Of a DNA stretch of 64,000 nucleotides, positions 57,421 through 64,000 are shown in pieces. A program made the translations under genes and the position numbers. The stretch is from Isoetes taiwanensis. Its lineage: Eukaryota > Streptophyta > Lycopodiopsida > Isoetales > Isoetaceae. The notes under the pieces are model-generated. The model did no database searches and was not told where the DNA came from. It worked only from the letters and a program-made list of their open reading frames with translations. Location of the stretch: assembly GCA_021234155.1 (NCBI GenBank), contig JAJEKV010000051.1, forward strand, positions 5,646,698 to 5,710,697, read 5' to 3'. Position 1 is the stretch's first letter. The number at the start of each line of letters is the position of its first letter.

Positions 57421-60400
57421 TTATTATCTTTGACAATGAAAATGCTTCACTCCCTAATAATCCACAATATCAAGTTTATTAGGTAACCACAAGGCCTTGA
57501 AAAGGCTCATAAATATCTTAGACCTTTACTCCGTTCATGCCCTCAACTGCACAATGATCCTTCAATCTTCATGTTTATCTGCTTACATCATGTCTATCTA
57601 CTTACACCATGAACACGTGGGGTTAATCACAAAGACTAAGTGGGCTTTGAGGCATTTAAAAATGTTGGCATAATCAAATATATAGCAAAATTGACAGGGG
57701 GTTTCAGGGGGATTTGATATGGATGTAAAAATAACAATTCCTGAAATCATAGACCATATATCCCTAAAAAAATTGAATGACTTGTGCCAAAAAACGCTGA
57801 AAAATCTACGGACTTTATACCTTCCATGGTCTTTCAAAATACATTTTAAGTCAATTTAAGGCCTTAAATCATGATCGAGGTGTTATCACAATCTAAGCCT
57901 TAAAGCTGGTTTACCAATTTTTTCCAACAACAATATCCAAAAACCAATTCCCAAAAAGTTTCCATTAAACTTGCCAACATATCATCAGATAATCAATCAA
58001 TTTAGATCCGGACAAGTGAAAAAGGAAGAACACATCCTCAACCACATGAGTGTTTCGCGGTCGAGGCTTGTTGGCGGTGAATAAGAACTAATTTAACAAA
58101 ACCATTCCATTACGGAGAGTAACGGTTTATTATGCCACTTGCTATTCATGCATGCACATCTATGAGCTTCACCCTTTTATTGCAAGGATGCGCTCAAGAT
58201 CATCCTTGTGTAGTTGCTAATAAGCGAAGCAAAGCAATCATGCAAACACTCATGGTTGAGGAAAAACACATCAGCGGCAGAGACTTTAATCCATTATGAA
58301 CCTTTGCAAGGATACAAAACGGATTCAACAAGCAGCCTAAGTACTAAATTGGTGATTTAAAGTACAAAGCCAAGACCTGGTTATATGTACACAATAAATC
58401 AAACGATTTTTATCCATTCAACACAATTATCATGACATGCTATATTTATAAGTGTTCAAAATATCCAGCCATAAGTCTGATCAACAACAGATTTTCCAAA
58501 TTGAAAAAGAATAGAAAATTTAAAGAAACCCTCAGTTTGTATCGCTTAAGTATGTGCTTCAATAGACAGTTATGTCCAATCCACCATAATGACACCATTA
58601 TCTTTGTCGATCTTCCATTTTCTTAAGAAAACATAGCAGGGAGTAGAAGATCTTGTTACCTGCAGTAGAACCAAAGGATGGTTAGCCAAAAATATGGGTA
58701 AAAGCCTAAGCTACTAGCAGGCGTCGTCAAATCCTCTAAGTTTATCACCCTTCACCTTGCTTGTAATCTTCTGAATAAGAATGAGGGCATAAAGGCTGCA
58801 ATCTGAACTAGCATGGCATATATACATTTTCCACATAATTTGATTTCTAAAAGAATATCGAGAACCATTTCGCTGCTGACTCAATTCTACTTGATTACCA
58901 ATTGTCACACGGGTTTCTTCTTCGTACTTGCTATCACAACCCATGTTGGTTACATTCATAAGTAGTATTTTACTAATCACATGGTTCTGCCAATTCATCC
59001 TTACCAACCAGCAATTTATATGGCAGCAGGAACAATGTCTGGCACTAAAGAATGTGTATCCATTCCATATGAAGTATTGGGTCAACTAAACCACGTTCAA
59101 TTACTTATGTCCTATAAGTCTCAACACAATCTAGACCATATCCAGAATTTACAGCCTATTTTAGAATCGTGAGTTTAACTTCAAGCCCTACCTATATGGG
59201 TCCCATGACCTATTGGTCTCTGTGGACATTAAAAAAACTATTCTATTCTATTCTATTCTATTCTATTCATATTATCTCTAATCCATGTTGTTTGCTTTTT
59301 GGATGTATTTTCAGCAATCAATTATAGTACCATTTACATCAGCAATACATGATAACATGCCAAGTTAGAGAGACCATATAAAAAATACAAATTTAAATTA
59401 TTGTAATCTGCTCGTGCATAAACCATACTAGTTGTCTTTCCAGATCTAGAATAATAGATTATTTCTAACGACGCTAAATTGGACTATACTTGACCCTCAA
59501 TCTTTGTTGACTAATGATTAACTATGCACAAACTACTTAATACATCAGTGTATGTGTATCCTGCCAGCAACAAATATGCAATATCTCTATAATTTAGACA
59601 TGCATGAAACATTGGACATTCTATTTTATAACATTATGTGCAGGTCTGCATTCTCATGCTTACATCCTAAGGAAGCCATGCTTGCATCAAATATGTAGCA
59701 TAATAACAGGGGGTTTCCTTTGTGTTTTTGTACGCTTTTCACTAAGGTTTTCCTATGATTTCGTGATATATTGAATGGATGTCTTATCATTACACTAAGA
59801 GTTACACCATTTGCGAGCCGATGATTTTTAGCACTTTTTTTCCAATGGTTAACAACCAATGGTTCCGCAACAAAAAGCCACTTTTTTGCAATGCGTATGG
59901 TGCATAATGGTCAACAATAATATTAGCTCACAACAAAAGCCTTTTGTGCATGTAAGTTGCATAATGGTCAAACAACCAATGGCTCACAACAAAACCCTCT
60001 TTTTTATTATTATTGGTGCATAATGGGCACATGAAGGGGCTTGAAGGTCGCGTGAATGCAGGTTTCCGTAACTTACATTTCTTATCATAACTTTTGATCC
60101 ATGACTCACGATTTTGAGATGATGATTTTTTATTATTAACGTTTGGAAACTCTCCTGGAATATCTTTTTATTAATGTATGATGTGGGTGACATGTTTGGT
60201 TAGAAGTTATCTATGCTAAAACAACAATTTTCGGCCAGTTTGGTAGGCTTTGGATCTGCGGTGATTATCTGAGGTTAAGCTGTTGAATGTTGTTTGTGGC
60301 TCATTCGAATGAAGGTTGCAAAAATTTACCATGCATTTTTAGATTCCGGCGTTAAGTAAGCAAAATCCAAGGCTTCGTCAGGTGTGCTATGGCAGAAAAG

Positions 60401-60700
60401 TTTCGCCATGAAACAGCTGTTAAATTCCGGTTGAAAATGTTTGGTATGCGGGTGTCGCCAAACTTTATGACTTTGAGAATAATGGGATCAATCAGCTCTA
60501 TCTTTATGGTAACTTTTTACTTATGTTCTATTTGTTGTTTTATTGTGATGAAATTCAAAACTCTGGTGATGAAACCCTCAAATGAATTTTTAGTTTTGTT
60601 TACGGTTTGAATTCTAAAATTTTTTGTGCCCGCACCGGCGTCCCTAGGCCCGAAGAACCAATTTTTGCAACACAAACCATTAATATCCAACATATATAAA
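57421..60700. other. No gene recognised
   Basis: AT-rich region with a (CTATT)n microsatellite at 59238-59268. Open frames at 58714-59085 (minus) and 58981-59172 (plus) overlap and neither shows a motif I know. Repeated words (CATAATGGTCAACAA, CAACAAAAGCC) recur at 59850-60000. Confidence 0.5.
59238..59268. repeat. CTATT microsatellite
   Basis: About six perfect copies of CTATT. Confidence 0.95.
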
Positions 60701-60709
60701 AATTATTGT

Positions 60710-60769
60710 AACAACCAACACATAACAACCATTGACATTAACAACCAACACATAACTACCATTGACATT
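60710..60769. repeat. Two-copy 30-bp tandem repeat
   Basis: AACAACCAACACATAAC-ACCATTGACATT twice, one base different. Confidence 0.9.
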
Positions 60770-61009
60770 GTTAATTAACACAACCATTTAGGTCCAACAC
60801 ATTTAAATTAAAATCCCCTTAAATCCCCTTTGGTTTGGGTGCATATTCACCGCGGGAGGTGATGTAGAGCGAGCCCTCATAATTGTATTTTTTACACTGC
60901 ATTACAAAAATCAACACCATATAGTATTCGCTTGAAATCTTATATTATTTTGGCGAAGATCTTGTTATCTGATGTAACAAATTTTGTACTTGCATACCCC
61001 TGAAAAAGC

Positions 61010-61165
61010 GAGGAACTTCGTCTGCGGTGTAGATTAAAAAGAATAAAGTGAATATGCCTATCAACCAATTGCACCCACACTTGGCAATACGAGGAACTTC
61101 ACGTCACGGTGTAGATTAAAGGAATAAAGGCGAATATGCCTATCCAACCAATTGCACCCCTGCCT
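61010..61165. repeat. Two-copy tandem repeat, period 81 bp
   Basis: Copies beginning GAGGAACTTC at 61010 and 61091 share GGTGTAGATTAAA and ATATGCCTATC-AACCAATTGC, with small indels. Confidence 0.85.
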
Positions 61166-61482
61166 TGTTCTTTGTTGCTATCCAGCCCATTGTCATTTCC
61201 TGAACATGCTTTTGGACCAAAGGCTGCTGTAACTTTATGAAATTGAAAGAGCTTCTTCTTACTACCATCATTCAACTTCTCCAGAGCTATCCTCTTCCTT
61301 GTTGCCATATTCAGATCCCCTTTTCTACGAGGCATGCTTGGCAGACTTAGTAGCTGAGGCGACCTGCTTGCACAATATCCGGCTCTCTTTTTTTTGTGCT
61401 TGTTTTTAGCAGGGGGTATCATTATAAATAGCAATGCATTCCAAGACATACTGTCAGTTCTTAAACTGGGACATATTTCCAT
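61099..61482 (-). other. 127-codon open frame, unknown
   Basis: A Lys/Arg-rich minus-strand frame (NKHKKKRAGYC, MPRRKGDLNMATRKRIALEK, DGSKKKLFQFHKV). Composition is more protein-like than most frames here and a CAG acceptor-like site precedes it. No family recognised; its end overlaps the 81-bp tandem repeat. It could be one exon of a gene otherwise missed. Confidence 0.25.
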
Positions 61483-61950
61483 CAGCAGATTGAGCTTGCA
61501 GACCTGTCTTACGCCTTAACGAACGCTAATCCAGCTGTGAACTAACCTCAAGATCGGTTAACTCCAACTTCTAGTAGTGCTCAGGTCATCGGCTTCCTCT
61601 GCCGGATAAACGTTCACGTTTCTGTGACCCTATTTTCTGGTTAAAGATAATTTCCGTAATAACGACATTCTGTACATTATTTTTAATATACTACACCTTT
61701 TATGACCATGGTCTTTTTGCCATGGTATTATATGGTATGCAATCCATACCCCTGGTTTTCTGTAGAGCACGTATCCTTAGCCCAAATCCTTTGTATCTGC
61801 TACTTGCAAATATTTTTATCATGTTGCATAGTATTACCTCTTCCATAACTACGTTTAGATTTGCATATGTACAAAGTCACCCACATATTGCATAAATGAT
61901 CCATTAATAAAAAAAAAACATAGATTCAAGATAAAAAATAATCACATTAA

Positions 61951-62030
61951 CTCACTGGGTACATTGGTTAAAGTAGTCTTATTAGGACATTGAGTTATTT
62001 TGATAGGGGTTCGAGTCTCCGTATTTCATA
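61951..62030 (+). repeat. Possible tRNA-like SINE head
   Basis: CACTGGGTACATTGGTTAAAG is A-box-like, and GGGGTTCGAGTCTCC about 50 bp on is a strong B-box match with a self-complementary stem. Spacing fits a tRNA-type polymerase III promoter. Confidence 0.4.
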
Positions 62031-64000
62031 TTCTAAAATCTTAGGCAAAGCCGTATAGAGGTTCGATATTCCCTCGAAACCTTAGGCGAAATCGTATTTC
62101 ATATTTCAAAATCATAGGCGCCTCCAATCATAAATGACTATAAGCGAAACGGGAGGTGCCCAGAGGCCTCAACATACGATCTGTGTCGTAGGATCGACGA
62201 ATCTGACGACTGTGGTAGTCTAGGGTGCACCTCGTTAAGAATATGTAGCAAAATAACAATCACAGAAATCATCTTAGACTTAGATGCATCACCTGAAAAT
62301 CTCTCTATGGAACTTAGCAATGCAATGTTAGCACACAACATGAACAATGATAATAAAAACCCACATTATTAGAGATACCCGAGCATTATCAAGTCATCCA
62401 AATACATCGTAAATGCACATACCATAACCTTGCAATAATTATAAGATAACCACACGACAGTGAGAAACCATGAAATAACCATCCATAGGTATCGCGATTA
62501 CGGCTTCCGGTTCTCTGCATGCCACCGGAGTTGATGTCGAGGCCACAGCTAGCAAGTATCTCTTCCTGGCGAGGTAAGCCTCATGTGTGCACATATTCCT
62601 AGCCTGTGTCCAGTGCTAGGGGACCAGTTCCCAGCTAGGGGGGCACTTCCAAGCGATGTAGCGTGACTAAGCATACTCGCCACAACAAATGGACTCTGGT
62701 CCAATATGCACGCATACATCAACCAGCCAACTTCAGAACATGCCCGCATTATCAGAATTTCGCCATACTTATCATCGCCGGTCAGAATCCAAAGTCATAT
62801 CTCACATGGGTTTCCATGCATATACACCAAGAGACATATAGAACAATGCCAACATTTTGCAATATCATTGAAATTCGTATGTATTATAGCACCACATCGA
62901 TGTCTAATCAATAAAAAACATGGTAACATAATGCAAAACGTGATACATAACCATGGTCTCAAGCATTTAGTATATCTAGGTATATTATACAAGAGCACAT
63001 AAAAAGTCTAGCATTTCCCCCATAGTCACAGCCTCAACATTTCACAATAGCTTAGGATTTTATTTGGCCAAAACAACTTCATGTTGTTGCCATGCTCTAG
63101 AAGCCCCCATAAGCTTCTCTAGGCCATATTTGGCACCTTAACTCCACATATATTTCTCATGAAATTCCAAATTATAGTTTATTTAGCTTTCTAACTTCAA
63201 TATAATTATCAAATGTACTTGGTAGCGCTGGAACAGTTCTGCCGCTTTTGGACCGAAATTTCTGGCGCGGCTTTGTAAGTCAGAAAAACTTCAGCCCTTC
63301 TTGCCATCATTTCGCTTCTCTGGGAGCCATCTCGCCTGCCATTTGTATATTGAGATCCCTTTTCAGGGCATCGCGGGCAAATGGTAGAGGCGACACCGCT
63401 TGCGCACCAATATCAGGCTCGCGCAGCTTTGTTTTGTGGGGGTGTCAATTACTCGTACATTCCAGACGCGTGGAGTTCTTCGGCTGGGGACGCCATTTCC
63501 ATCGGCGGTCAGGGCTGAACTGTCTTGCACTTCACTCCAGCGAACGCCAATCGTGCGGGAATAACTCAAGATGGGTTGCAACCAACCTGATGGTCAACAG
63601 GATCATGAAGCCCTCTGCAGGATAGTTCCGTTGCGTGACCTATTTTGCAGTTCAAAAGGAGATAATTTCAAATCAAATAACGACCTTCCGTAAATTGTTT
63701 CATCTCGCGCTATTATGGTCTTTTTGCATAATTGCTATATTAATACAATCACATACACCCCACTGGGTTTCTGCAGGCATGTCATAAGCTGATCGCTTCA
63801 TGCATGCTGCCGCGAAATATTTTCTATCACATGTTTTAAAAGCCAGTAATTGCCCTCACCATAACTAGTTTGATTTTACATGTCGCTGAGAGTCCACCCA
63901 CATGGCCTGCGCTTAAAATGATCGATAATAAAAGCATACCAGTTCAGATAGAAAATAAATCAAATTCAACATCATTTAGGTTGCATTGAGTTTAAAAATG
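62031..64000. other. No gene recognised
   Basis: Short overlapping frames only. A 125-codon plus-strand frame (63248-63625) contains a canonical GTAAGT donor near its start and no known motif. Sequence around 63250-63620 is richer in GC than its surroundings, which may mark an exon of an unrecognised gene. Confidence 0.45.

Noticed and set aside
59238..59268. Telomere-type repeat
   Set aside because: CTATT does not match plant telomere repeats (TTTAGGG); it is a simple microsatellite.
62795..62998. Overlapping frames at 62.66-63.0 kb as genes
   Set aside because: Both strands open, no motif, no splice context.

Overview
This window looks like nuclear DNA from a land plant. Genes have short exons with GT-AG introns, one Copia-type LTR retrotransposon remnant is present, and the recognisable genes are plant-type: a MYND zinc-finger protein, an SFH-type SEC14 lipid-transfer protein, a PBL-type receptor-like cytoplasmic kinase, an Obg-type GTPase and VPS13. 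I see no bacterial or organellar operons, rRNA, complete tRNA genes or CRISPR arrays. The density of gene-capturing Helitrons would suit a large repeat-rich genome (a fern or other non-seed plant is possible), but the sequence alone does not settle the species.

Layout. 1-2.1 kb: Copia gag/protease remnant and LTR-like pieces. 3.37-7.0 kb: one apparently intact 12-exon host gene on the minus strand, encoding a MYND zinc-finger protein of about 380 residues. 7.18-10.98 kb: a non-autonomous Helitron carrying two exons of a SEC14/SFH gene, its 3' end 184 bp from the MYND start codon. 11.2-16.35 kb: a Helitron replicase/helicase gene (HUH Rep plus Pif1 helicase) with frameshifts. 14.86-28.95 kb: a tandem array of about 5-kb units that repeat the first exons of that Helitron gene with captured host-like exons; the second and third units also carry a piece of the Rep domain in inverted orientation. 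32.5-34.9 kb: six in-frame exons of a VPS13-type gene next to a Helitron 5' terminus. 37.9-38.9 kb: exons of a PBL kinase and of an Obg-type GTPase. 40.59-44.29 kb: a second copy of the SEC14-carrying Helitron. 45.6-49.4 kb: a second, more decayed Helitron replicase/helicase. 54.2-57.4 kb: tRNA-like repeats and a 1.1-kb tandem duplication made of short subrepeats rich in GAAnnTTC motifs. The rest is mostly non-coding DNA in which I recognise nothing.

How it fits together. Nearly every recognisable gene and element lies on the minus strand, as expected for head-to-tail Helitron insertions. The Helitrons supply the Rep/helicase and also carry exon sets from at least four unrelated host genes. 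The N-terminal part of the replicase, read across five exons, shows a twice-repeated module: a KKRGRPR AT-hook split by an intron, followed by a basic RRKY segment. Downstream in the same coding region is a perfect 18-bp-stem hairpin kept in all three array units.

Data caution. Many differences between the near-identical copies are short scrambles at CTG or CAG trinucleotides, often with a base gained or lost. This resembles consensus error at CHG-methylated cytosines in long-read data, so some frameshifts in transposon genes may not be real.
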